A stretch of 5,833 nucleotides of DNA. Origin: Vulcanimicrobiota bacterium. Lineage in GTDB: Bacteria > Vulcanimicrobiota > Vulcanimicrobiia > Vulcanimicrobiales > Vulcanimicrobiaceae. Below the pieces are notes generated by a model. It searched no databases. It was not told where the DNA came from and was given only the letters and a program-made list of their open reading frames with translations. The stretch is from NCBI GenBank assembly GCA_030043675.1, contig JASHXG010000209.1, forward strand, positions 1-5,833, written 5' to 3'. Positions 1 to 5,833 of the stretch are shown one piece after another (position 1 is the stretch's first letter; each line of letters starts with the position of its first letter). A program made the translations under genes and the position numbers.

Positions 1-612
1 TTGGAATGCGCGCACGAAGCTCTCGGGCCCCGGTCCGTCGCCCATCGGATGCACGTAGAAGTATTCCGGCTGTTGCCGGCCGAGGTTCGTCACCGCCCAC
101 ACCAACGGCATCAACAACGGCGTCGCCGGATCGATGTTGCGCGAGATCCACTCGTAGACCGGTTCGCTTTGCAGAAGTCCGCTCTGATTTTTCGCTAACC
201 CGATCAGGCGGACTGCCGAAGCCGCCCGGTTCACCACGCCGCTCTGCTGATCTTGTAGTGCGGCGTACTCCGGCTTGGGTCGTAACAAGTGCTCGGCGCT
301 GATGCCGTACCACAGCTCGCCCAACTTGCCGTACTGACCAGTCGCAACGAACCAACCGTTGAGGGCGCCAATCGAACTTCCACAGACCAGATCGTAGGGC
401 CGGAGCGGCAAACCATCACGTAGTCCCGCCTGCGCGGCGAGGGCGCCCACGATGCCCGCCTCATACGCGCCACGCGCTCCGCCGCCGCTGAATACCAACG
501 CCTCTTGCAACGGTGCGATCGCGAGATCGGAACCGGTCGCGCCGAGCAGCTGCGGAGCGAGCCCACAAGCCCCCAGCTCACCGAGAAAACCCCGTCGTCC
601 GATCGTCCTCAT
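1..612 (-). CDS. Patatin-like phospholipase, N-terminal part (runs off the left edge)
   Basis: This is a serine lipid acyl hydrolase of the patatin family, which cleaves acyl esters of phospholipids with a Ser-Asp dyad. The frame runs from an ATG at 612 to the window edge with no stop, giving 204 residues. The oxyanion-hole motif is GGGARG at residues 43-48, and the nucleophile elbow is G-S-S-I-G at 78-82, with Ser80 the likely nucleophile. The spacing between the two is normal for the family. The catalytic Asp (DG[AG] motif) is not in this part and should lie beyond the edge. The N-terminus has a twin arginine followed by a hydrophobic residue pair (R6 R7 G8 F9 L10), like a Tat signal, and an LGAC at 13-16 that loosely resembles a lipobox. 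The hydrophobic stretch is short and contains a Glu, so export is possible but unproven. The gene is divergent from the phosphatase at 680. Family assignment is firm; substrate is unknown. Confidence 0.9.
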   Translation of the reverse strand, partial: MRTIGRRGFLGELGACGLAPQLLGATGSDLAIAPLQEALVFSGGGARGAYEAGIVGALAAQAGLRDGLPLRPYDLVCGSSIGALNGWFVATGQYGKLGELWYGISAEHLLRPKPEYAALQDQQSGVVNRAASAVRLIGLAKNQSGLLQSEPVYEWISRNIDPATPLLMPLVWAVTNLGRQQPEYFYVHPMGDGPGPESFVRAFQ

Positions 613-627
613 CGCCTACCATAGGCG
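613..627 (-). repeat. Inverted repeat touching the start codon of the patatin-like gene
   Basis: CGCCTA at 613-618 and TAGGCG at 622-627 are perfect inverted repeats with a 3-nt loop. Read on the minus strand, the hairpin ends directly at the ATG (612-610). The only purine-rich match to a ribosome binding site, AGG at 617-615, lies in its 3' arm, where it would be paired. AGG is also very close to the ATG (2 nt), so the gene has no good Shine-Dalgarno sequence. A second ATG in the loop region is out of frame. The repeat is seen directly; a function in initiation is inference. Confidence 0.5.
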
Positions 628-642
628 CGCCTGGGGGAGCCA

Positions 643-688
643 AGGTTTCACGCTCCAACCGAGTAACGATTGGAGTATCGTGAAACTT
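643..688 (+). promoter_or_regulatory. Long imperfect hairpin covering the RBS and start codon of the phosphatase gene
   Basis: GTTTCACGCTCCAA at 645-658 is complementary to TTGGAG (670-675) plus CGTGAAAC (679-686), with TAT (676-678) bulged out. That is 14 Watson-Crick pairs. Outer pairs 644-687 (G-T wobble) and 643-688, and inner pairs 660-668 and 661-667, could extend it around a 5-nt loop. In RNA, the Shine-Dalgarno GGAG (672-675) pairs with CTCC (653-656) and the GTG start (680-682) pairs with CAC (649-651), so both would be hidden. This could be a translational switch such as a thermometer-like element, or at DNA level an operator serving the divergent genes. The transcription start is unknown; if it lies downstream of about 650 the RNA hairpin would not form. 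Confidence 0.6.
672..675 (+). promoter_or_regulatory. Shine-Dalgarno site deciding the GTG start of the phosphatase
   Basis: GGAG sits 4 nt upstream of the GTG at 680. It is the only good ribosome binding site near the start of a plausible signal peptide. The open frame extends back to 452 but that part is antisense to the patatin-like gene and does not look like a protein N-terminus. The alternative in-frame ATG at 707 has no purine-rich sequence before it and would remove the positively charged start of the signal peptide. Confidence 0.6.
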
Positions 689-1504
689 ACGTTCGTACGG
701 CCGGCGATGCTCGGGCTAGCACTGGCGGTTCTCGCAGGCGCGTCCTCGCCGATCGCGCCGCACGCCTCTCAAGTGACGATCGTCCTCATGGAGAACAAAG
801 ACTACGAACTGATGGCCGGAAATCCGCAGGCGCCGTACTTCAACCGGCAACTCGTGCGGCAAGGTGTGCTCCTGCAAAATAGTCACGCCGTCGCACACCC
901 CAGCGAACCCAACTATCTGGCGCTCTTCTCCGGCTCGACGCAAGGGGTCGGCAGCGATAGCTGCCCGGTCTCCTTCTCAGCGAAGAACGTCGCTTCCGAA
1001 TTGATTGCCGCCGGGAAGAGCTTCGTGGGCTACTCCGAATCGATGCCGCGCGACGGATACATGGGCTGCTTTGGGGCAGCGTACGCTCGAAAACACAGTC
1101 CGTGGGTCGACTTCACGAACGTTCCGGCGGCAAGCAATCGCGTCTATCACGGCTTTCCGCCCGATCCGGCGACGTTGGTGTGGATCACGCCGAACGTCTG
1201 CCACGATATGCACGATTGCGGCGTCAGCGCCGGTGATGCATGGCTATCGAAGAACCTGCCGCCGATCATTGCGTGGGACCGCGCGCACGACGGGCTCCTG
1301 ATCGTGACGTGGGACGAGGCCGAACCCGACCGCGGCACCAACCGCATTCCGACCGTCCTCGTCGGCCCGATGATTCGCGCCGGTGCGGCCGATCGGCAAG
1401 CCGTGGATCACTACGCCGTCCTACGGACGATCGAAACCGTGCTCGGCGTGCGCTGCATCGCAAACGAATGCCGCACGCCGGCAATTAGCGGGATCTGGCA
1501 GTAG
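680..1504 (+). CDS. Secreted phosphoesterase of the AcpA/SapM acid phosphatase type
   Basis: This is a 274-residue hydrolase of the phosphoesterase family (Pfam PF04185 type), which includes phospholipase C enzymes, Francisella AcpA and mycobacterial SapM, a secreted PI3P/acid phosphatase. The GTG start gives a signal peptide: charged K2 and R7, a hydrophobic core at about 9-20, and a likely cut after A-G-A (19-21). Family motifs follow in order: MENKDY at 37-42 (metal-binding Glu38 and Asn39 expected), HPSEPNYLALFSGS at 73-86 (Ser75 is a candidate nucleophile), HDMHD at 175-179, GDAWL at 185-189, TWDE at 210-213 (acidic metal ligands) and DHY at 243-245. Residue roles are inferred from the family. 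Six cysteines (95, 130, 174, 180, 259, 264) in the mature part suit an exported protein with disulfides. It is similar in length to SapM. It is divergent from the patatin-like gene, and its 3' end overlaps the next gene on the other strand. The exact substrate (lipid phosphate or general phosphomonoester) cannot be told. Confidence 0.88.
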   Translation: MKLTFVRPAMLGLALAVLAGASSPIAPHASQVTIVLMENKDYELMAGNPQAPYFNRQLVRQGVLLQNSHAVAHPSEPNYLALFSGSTQGVGSDSCPVSFSAKNVASELIAAGKSFVGYSESMPRDGYMGCFGAAYARKHSPWVDFTNVPAASNRVYHGFPPDPATLVWITPNVCHDMHDCGVSAGDAWLSKNLPPIIAWDRAHDGLLIVTWDEAEPDRGTNRIPTVLVGPMIRAGAADRQAVDHYAVLRTIETVLGVRCIANECRTPAISGIWQ

Positions 1505-1904
1505 AGGATGCGGTCCGGCTGAATCCGCCGTACGTGAGGTAAGCGCCGACGATCAGCGTTATCGCGGCGTAAACGATGAAAAGCTGCTCGTAGTGAAGGG
1601 CGTCGAAGTATGCGGCGATGCCTTCGGGCGAGAGGAAGATCAGAACGAGACCTTTGGCCAAGACCAGCCAGCCGACCACCGTGACGACGGTCGCCAGCGG
1701 GCCGCCCGACCAAACGTTGTGACCGATAACCATCGCCAGGCCGGCGGCAACCGCGACCGCTCCGAATGCCAAGATCACGCCTGGACTATGAACGAGCTCC
1801 GTCACGGCGTTGACCATCGCTTGCTCGTGCGCAACCATGGAAAGCGCAAAAATAACGCAATAAAGACCGATCAGTCGACTGAGAAAAATGGTACGTTGCG
1901 ACAT
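1485..1904 (-). CDS. Small integral membrane protein with four predicted helices, function unknown
   Basis: I do not recognise a named family for this 139-residue protein. Hydrophobic segments lie at about residues 6-24, 41-60, 70-91 and 106-125, so it should be an inner-membrane protein with four helices. The N-terminus (SQR) and the C-terminal tail (residues 126-139, four Arg/Ser-rich repeats of small residues) are both polar and basic, which by the positive-inside rule places both ends in the cytoplasm. The central loop between helices 2 and 3 contains HNVWSGGP (62-69), and the loop before helix 4 has SPEG (92-95). I chose the ATG at 1904 because AGGAG lies just before it; an in-frame ATG at 1916 has no ribosome binding site. 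The size and topology recall DoxX-like small membrane proteins, but I see no motif that proves it. It lies 85 bp after dnaE2 on the same strand and could be read from the same transcript, with no visible link to mutagenesis. Confidence 0.75.
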   Translation of the reverse strand: MSQRTIFLSRLIGLYCVIFALSMVAHEQAMVNAVTELVHSPGVILAFGAVAVAAGLAMVIGHNVWSGGPLATVVTVVGWLVLAKGLVLIFLSPEGIAAYFDALHYEQLFIVYAAITLIVGAYLTYGGFSRTASSTARSR

Positions 1905-1908
1905 CACT

Positions 1909-1913
1909 CTCCT
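1909..1913 (-). promoter_or_regulatory. Shine-Dalgarno site of the four-helix membrane protein
   Basis: Read on the minus strand the sequence is AGGAG, then AGTG, then ATG (1904-1902). It is the best ribosome binding site in this spacer. It overlaps the first codons that would follow an upstream ATG at 1916, which argues for the shorter protein. Confidence 0.6.
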
Positions 1914-1951
1914 CATAAGGCGGGAGGTTGACGGCGTGCGTTAGGCCGCGC

Positions 1952-1970
1952 GCTGCATGAGTCCTGCAGC
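1952..1970. repeat. Short inverted repeat in the spacer after dnaE2
   Basis: GCTGCA (1952-1957) and TGCAGC (1965-1970) form a 6-bp stem with a 7-nt loop, 20 bp past the dnaE2 stop. No T-run follows on either strand, so it does not qualify as an intrinsic terminator. The rest of the 85-bp spacer (1905-1989) shows no clear promoter. Confidence 0.3.
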
Positions 1971-1989
1971 TAAGCGGGCGTCGTCGGAG

Positions 1990-4900
1990 TCATTGGAAGT
2001 TGCGAGCCGGCACATTCTTGGTAACGTCTTCATCATCGAAGCTCCAGAAGCGTCGCGCCAGAATGTCGACGCAACCGCTCTCCTTCTGCAACGTGCCTTC
2101 GATGATAAGCGTTCGCGACGAACGAATGACACGGCGAAACGTTTCGTAGACTTGCGGCCGCACGATGACGTTTACGAGTCCGGTTTCATCCTCGAGCGTC
2201 AAAAAGACGAAGCCCTTGGCCGTACCCGGGCGCTGACGCGTAATGACCAGACCGCCGACCCGGCACCTCGCATTGCGCGGCAGTCCGGCCAGCTGCGCGG
2301 CCGGCACCACCCGCTGCGCTGCGAGCATGCCGCGAAAATGTTCCATCGCTTGGCCGGTGGGAGTCACGCCGGTCGACCACAGATCGAATGCCATCTTCTT
2401 CTTCGGCGCGAGCGGCTCGAATCGAACCGGCGGCTCTTCGACGTCCATGAGCTCCCCGAGCTCGCCGCGCGCCTCGCGTTCGTCAAGCCCGCGCAGCGCC
2501 CACATTGCGTCACGCCGCGAGGAGTACCAGGGGGCGAAGGCGCCGGCGATCGCAAGGTTCTCGAGCGTTTCCTTTTCGAGACCCGTACGCTGCGCAAAAG
2601 CCACTACATCGCTAAAAGTCCCCTGTGCAATGGCCGCCTCCAGGCCTTTGCGCTGCGCCTCCCCCAAACCGCGCACTAAATGGAATCCCAAGCGAAGCGC
2701 ACCGTTGCTATCGACGTGCGACCAATACTCGCTGGCATTAACCTCGATCGGCTTGACGGTCACGCCATGCCGCCGCGCATCGTTGACCAGCACTTCGGTC
2801 GAGTAAAATCCCATCGGCTGCACGTTGAGAATGGCTGCGGCGAAAACCGCCGGCAGATGACACTTCAAATACGCCGAAGCGTAGGCGAGCAGCGCAAAAC
2901 TGGCGGCGTGCGACTCGGGGAATCCGTAGTCGGCGAAGCCTTCGAGCATATGGAAAAGCTGGTCGGCGGCGGAACGGTCGATGCCGTTGCGGACCATGCC
3001 TTCGACGAGCCTCGCGTAGATTGCGCGCATGCGCTCGTGCGAGCGCTTGTGGCCCATCGCGCGGCGCAACTCGTCCGCCTCGCCGGGCGAAAAGCCGGCC
3101 GCTTCGATCGCCAAGCGCATGCCCTGCTCTTGAAACAGCGGCACGCCGAGCGTTCGCTCGAGAACCGGTTTGAGTTTTGGATGCGGATAGGTCACCGCTT
3201 CCATGCCCGAGCGCCGGCGCAGAAACGGATGGACCATCTCGCCCTGAATGGGGCCCGGCCGAATGATCGCGACTTGCATCACCAGATCGTAAAAGCACGC
3301 CGGCTTCATGCGCGGCAGCATCGACTGCTGGGCGCGAGATTCGATCTGAAAGACGCCGACCGTGTCGGCTTGCTGGATCATCGCATAGGTCTGTTCGTCG
3401 CCGGCCGGGATCGTATGCAGCGCGAGGTAGTGGGGCGCCGAGGCCGGCAACCAGCGATCGTTGCGGTCGACGCAGCGCTGGTAGAGCGCGAAGGCTTCAC
3501 GAATGAGCGAAAGCATTCCTAATCCGAGCAAGTCGATCTTAATCAAACCTAGCTCTTGCAGATCGTCTTTGTCCCATTGAACGATCGTGCGATCGCGCAT
3601 CGTCGCCCATTCGACCGGTGCGACGCGTACGAGCGGATCGCGCGTGATGACCATTCCGCCGGAATGAATCCCCATGTGGCGAGGAAAGCCGCTCAGGCGG
3701 CGGCAGAGCGCGTAGAGGAGCTCCGGACCGTCGTCCTCCGGAAGCGATTCGCGCACGTCGAATTCGCGCGCGATCGTATCGACGTGCGCGGGCGCCAGCC
3801 CCAGCGCTTTCCCGACGTCGCGGATGGCGGAACGCGTCCGATAAGTGATGACCTCGGCCGTCATCGCCGCATTGGCGCGGCCGTAACGCTGGTAGACGTA
3901 TTGGATCACGCGTTCGCGATCCTGATGGGCAAAGTCGATGTCGATGTCGGGGATTTCGCGCCGCTCTTCGGACATGAAACGTTCGAAGAGCAAGTCCATC
4001 CCGATCGGATCGACGGCCGTAATGCCGAGCGCGTAGCAGACCGCCGAGTTCGCCGCCGAGCCTCGGCCCTGGCAGAGAACGCCGAGCGCTTCCGCCTCTC
4101 TCACGATGTCCCAGACGATCAAGAAATAGCCGGCCAAATCCATCTTGGCGATGAGGCCGAGCTCGTATTCGAGCTGCCTCTCAACGCGCGATTCGAAGGG
4201 AATCGTGTAACGCCGCGCGGCGCCTTCGTAGACGAGCTTGCGAAGATAGCTTTGAGGCGTCATGCCGTCCGGAACCGCAAAGAGCGGGAATTGCCCCCGC
4301 AATCGCTCGAGACGAAAGGCGCAGCGTCGCGCAATGGCAATGCTGTGCTCGATCGCCTCGGGATACTCCGCGAAGAGACGCCGCATCGAAGCCGGCGCCT
4401 TGAGATGATATTCCGCATTGGGCCGCAATGCGTTATCGGCCCGCGCATCTCGGAGCGTGGTGCCGCTTTGTATGCAGGCCAGCACGTCGGCGAGCAATGC
4501 ATCGGACTTAGCGGCGTAGACGACCCCGTTGGTCGCGACGTAGGGGAGCCGGCGCTCCTTCCCCAGGCGCACGAGCTGCAGGTTGCGCTGCGTCTCTTCG
4601 GAGGTTAAATGCTGTTGGAGCTCGAGATAGAACCGCTCGCCGAACAGCGCGCACAAACGCTCCGCTTCTCGCGCTGCCGCGCGCGGCCCATCGCCGGCGA
4701 GCGCGCGCTCAACGCGGCCGCACGGACCGCCGGAGAGCGCGATCAACCCTTCACTGCGGCCTTGGAGATCTTCCCATCGCAAACGCGCGTCGCCTTTGCT
4801 TCCGCGCAGTTGCGCAGCGGATATCAGCTCGCAAAGATGCGCATAGCCGCGCTCGTTTTCGACGAGCAGCACGATACGCGAGCCGTCTTCGAAGGTAAGC

Positions 4901-5094
4901 TCGCTGCCGACGATTGCGGCAACGCGACGGTGACGGGCATGCGCGCCAAAGCGCACTATCCCGTAGAGCCCGTCGCGGTCGGTCAAAGCGATTGCAGCCA
5001 AGCCGAGATCGGCCGCGCGCTCGATCAGCTCTTCGGGATGCGACCCACCTTGCAAAAATGTGAAATTCGACCAGCAGTGCAGCTCGGCATACAT
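1990..5094 (-). CDS. dnaE2: Error-prone DNA polymerase DnaE2 (ImuC), complete
   Basis: This 1034-residue C-family polymerase performs mutagenic translesion synthesis with ImuB. A PHP domain fills about residues 1-200 and starts with ELHCWSNFTFLQGGSHPEEL. The palm has QGRGSAANSAVCY at 342-354 and PDIDIDF at 382-388, whose Asp385 and Asp387 match the catalytic pair of E. coli DnaE; the third, Asp521, is in KIDLLGLG (519-526). Further DnaE2 signatures are PRHMGIHSGGM (471-481), the RPGPIQGEMVHP stretch (612-623), GFPESHAASFALLAYASAYLK (about 724-744) and QPMGFYS (759-765). A helix-hairpin-helix region lies at about 800-855 and an OB fold at about 945-1010. The end, PARNFQ, matches the usual short DnaE2 tail. 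The frame is open for 90 codons upstream, but that part overlaps imuB and has no family similarity, so I start at the ATG one base after the imuB stop. Length is normal. No proofreading exonuclease domain is present. Confidence 0.97.
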   Translation of the reverse strand: MYAELHCWSNFTFLQGGSHPEELIERAADLGLAAIALTDRDGLYGIVRFGAHARHRRVAAIVGSELTFEDGSRIVLLVENERGYAHLCELISAAQLRGSKGDARLRWEDLQGRSEGLIALSGGPCGRVERALAGDGPRAAAREAERLCALFGERFYLELQQHLTSEETQRNLQLVRLGKERRLPYVATNGVVYAAKSDALLADVLACIQSGTTLRDARADNALRPNAEYHLKAPASMRRLFAEYPEAIEHSIAIARRCAFRLERLRGQFPLFAVPDGMTPQSYLRKLVYEGAARRYTIPFESRVERQLEYELGLIAKMDLAGYFLIVWDIVREAEALGVLCQGRGSAANSAVCYALGITAVDPIGMDLLFERFMSEERREIPDIDIDFAHQDRERVIQYVYQRYGRANAAMTAEVITYRTRSAIRDVGKALGLAPAHVDTIAREFDVRESLPEDDGPELLYALCRRLSGFPRHMGIHSGGMVITRDPLVRVAPVEWATMRDRTIVQWDKDDLQELGLIKIDLLGLGMLSLIREAFALYQRCVDRNDRWLPASAPHYLALHTIPAGDEQTYAMIQQADTVGVFQIESRAQQSMLPRMKPACFYDLVMQVAIIRPGPIQGEMVHPFLRRRSGMEAVTYPHPKLKPVLERTLGVPLFQEQGMRLAIEAAGFSPGEADELRRAMGHKRSHERMRAIYARLVEGMVRNGIDRSAADQLFHMLEGFADYGFPESHAASFALLAYASAYLKCHLPAVFAAAILNVQPMGFYSTEVLVNDARRHGVTVKPIEVNASEYWSHVDSNGALRLGFHLVRGLGEAQRKGLEAAIAQGTFSDVVAFAQRTGLEKETLENLAIAGAFAPWYSSRRDAMWALRGLDEREARGELGELMDVEEPPVRFEPLAPKKKMAFDLWSTGVTPTGQAMEHFRGMLAAQRVVPAAQLAGLPRNARCRVGGLVITRQRPGTAKGFVFLTLEDETGLVNVIVRPQVYETFRRVIRSSRTLIIEGTLQKESGCVDILARRFWSFDDEDVTKNVPARNFQ

Positions 5095-5095
5095 G

Positions 5096-5833
5096 CTACT
5101 CGTAGACGCCGCGGAGGTACCAGTGCGATCCCTGCCGGTAGATGCGGGCGAATGTTCCGTCATCCAGCACGACGTCGTATTCGTCGCGCTCCACCGGAGA
5201 GGGCAGATGCGGGCGTTCTGCAATGCGCCACGGCCCCACGCATTCATGCACCGCTCGCCGATCGACGACTGCCGGCTCTCCGCCGCGCAGCTGCACAGAA
5301 ACTTCACGTACCTGCAGCAAGCGCAACTGTGGAACGAGCTCGCTCTCCGCTTGCGCTTCTTCAAACATTACGCGCACGGGCGGCGCGAACGGTTCGTAGG
5401 CGAAACGCTCTTCCAGCAGGTGCGCCTCACGCGTGCGGGCTCGCGAAACGCCGTTGCCCAACGCCGCTTCGAGCCGTGCGATCGCCACCGCGACTCGTTG
5501 CGGATCGAGGTCGTCAGCCGCAAAAAGCGCTTGCGCCTCCCCTCCTTCTTCAAGCCGGCACGCCTGCAGGCGCAGCCCGACGATAGCGGCAGGGAAGGTT
5601 GCGCCTTCGAGTTTCGCGCGCAGCAGGTCGAGCATCGTGCGCTCGTGCGCGGTCGGCGTCGCGAGCATTACGTCGAAGGCGTGCGTTTGCGCGTCTTCCA
5701 GCTCGATCTCCAACCGCAGCGCGCCAGCACGTTTGCCGCAGCGCTCGAGATCGGTGCAGATACGTGCCAGTAGCATGCGCAGGGCGAAGAACACCTGGGT
5801 TTCGTCGGCGACATGCCCTTCCCCGAAAATCGA
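5096..5833 (-). CDS. imuB: ImuB, Y-family polymerase-like adaptor, C-terminal part (runs off the right edge)
   Basis: These 245 residues are the C-terminal part of ImuB, the inactive Y-family relative that recruits DnaE2 to the beta clamp. The frame is open to the window edge; an internal GTG at 5794 is not the start because the 13 codons before it (…VADETQ) continue the family sequence. Residues 1-90 resemble the little-finger domain (FFALRMLLARIC at 15-26; RLEIELED at 40-47). A helix with RLEAALG (120-126) follows, and the tail has GPWRI (200-204), RDEYDVVLDDG (216-226), a Tyr-Arg strand and WYLRGVYE (238-245), the characteristic ImuB ending (other members end in GVYD or GLFA). The catalytic-site region that would be degenerate in ImuB is outside the window. 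The TAG stop at 5098-5096 is one base from the dnaE2 ATG, so the genes form one operon. The usual imuA/sulA-like partner and a LexA-type promoter would be to the right. Confidence 0.92.
   Translation of the reverse strand, partial: SIFGEGHVADETQVFFALRMLLARICTDLERCGKRAGALRLEIELEDAQTHAFDVMLATPTAHERTMLDLLRAKLEGATFPAAIVGLRLQACRLEEGGEAQALFAADDLDPQRVAVAIARLEAALGNGVSRARTREAHLLEERFAYEPFAPPVRVMFEEAQAESELVPQLRLLQVREVSVQLRGGEPAVVDRRAVHECVGPWRIAERPHLPSPVERDEYDVVLDDGTFARIYRQGSHWYLRGVYE

Noticed and set aside
664..669. Possible -10 element (TAACGA) for the phosphatase
   Set aside because: No matching -35 element was found at the right distance, and a start from here would give an almost leaderless message; too weak to annotate.
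452..679. Upstream extension of the phosphatase reading frame
   Set aside because: It is antisense to the patatin-like gene and lies before a clear ribosome site and signal peptide at 680.
1383..1931. Plus-strand open frame of 182 codons
   Set aside because: It covers the end of the phosphatase in another frame and is antisense to the four-helix membrane protein; its composition is that of a reverse-strand shadow.
1941..1973. Intrinsic terminator after dnaE2
   Set aside because: The 6-bp stem has a 7-nt loop and no T-run on either strand.
5095..5364. A 90-codon upstream extension of the dnaE2 reading frame
   Set aside because: It overlaps the imuB coding region in another frame, is rich in Cys, Ser and Arg without family similarity, and the normal DnaE2 N-terminus begins at the ATG at 5094.
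2680..5586. Long plus-strand open frames (2680-3522, 3556-4608, 4609-5586) opposite dnaE2 and imuB
   Set aside because: They are antisense shadows in GC-rich coding DNA, rich in Arg, Ala and His, with no recognisable domain; the minus-strand frames carry all the conserved motifs.
5096..5833. LexA-type operator for the imuB-dnaE2 cassette
   Set aside because: The cassette promoter lies beyond the right edge; nothing resembling one was seen inside the window.

Overview
This is a GC-rich (roughly 60 %) bacterial window holding five genes or gene parts. Four lie on the minus strand and one on the plus strand. The centre is the end of an imuB-dnaE2 mutagenesis cassette: the C-terminal part of ImuB, cut by the right edge, followed one base later by a complete error-prone DNA polymerase DnaE2 (ImuC). 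The window itself does not identify the organism. The imuB-dnaE2 pair excludes enteric bacteria that use UmuDC, and fits Alphaproteobacteria, Acidobacteria, Actinobacteria or candidate phyla such as Eremiobacterota. My weak preference for the last is an impression from the protein wording, not a result.

Layout from left to right: (1) 1-612, minus strand, the N-terminal 204 residues of a patatin-like phospholipase that runs off the left edge; (2) 613-679, a short divergent intergenic region with two inverted repeats; (3) 680-1504, plus strand, a secreted phosphoesterase of the AcpA/SapM acid phosphatase type; (4) 1485-1904, minus strand, a small protein with four membrane helices, overlapping the phosphatase tail to tail by 20 bp; (5) 1905-1989, a short spacer with a weak inverted repeat; (6) 1990-5094, minus strand, dnaE2; (7) 5096-5833, minus strand, the 3' part of imuB.

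ImuB and DnaE2 work together in damage-induced translesion synthesis. ImuB is a catalytically inactive Y-family adaptor that links DnaE2 to the sliding clamp, and DnaE2 does the synthesis. The cassette promoter, any imuA/sulA-like gene and any LexA box would lie to the right, outside the window. The left side is a separate module: two divergent genes for probably exported enzymes that act on lipids or phosphate esters.

The most unusual signal is at the start of the phosphatase gene. A 14-bp inverted repeat with a 3-nt bulge pairs both the Shine-Dalgarno sequence and the GTG start codon, which suggests translational control by RNA structure or a transcription-factor operator. I saw no mobile element, CRISPR array, tRNA or rRNA, and no convincing intrinsic terminator.
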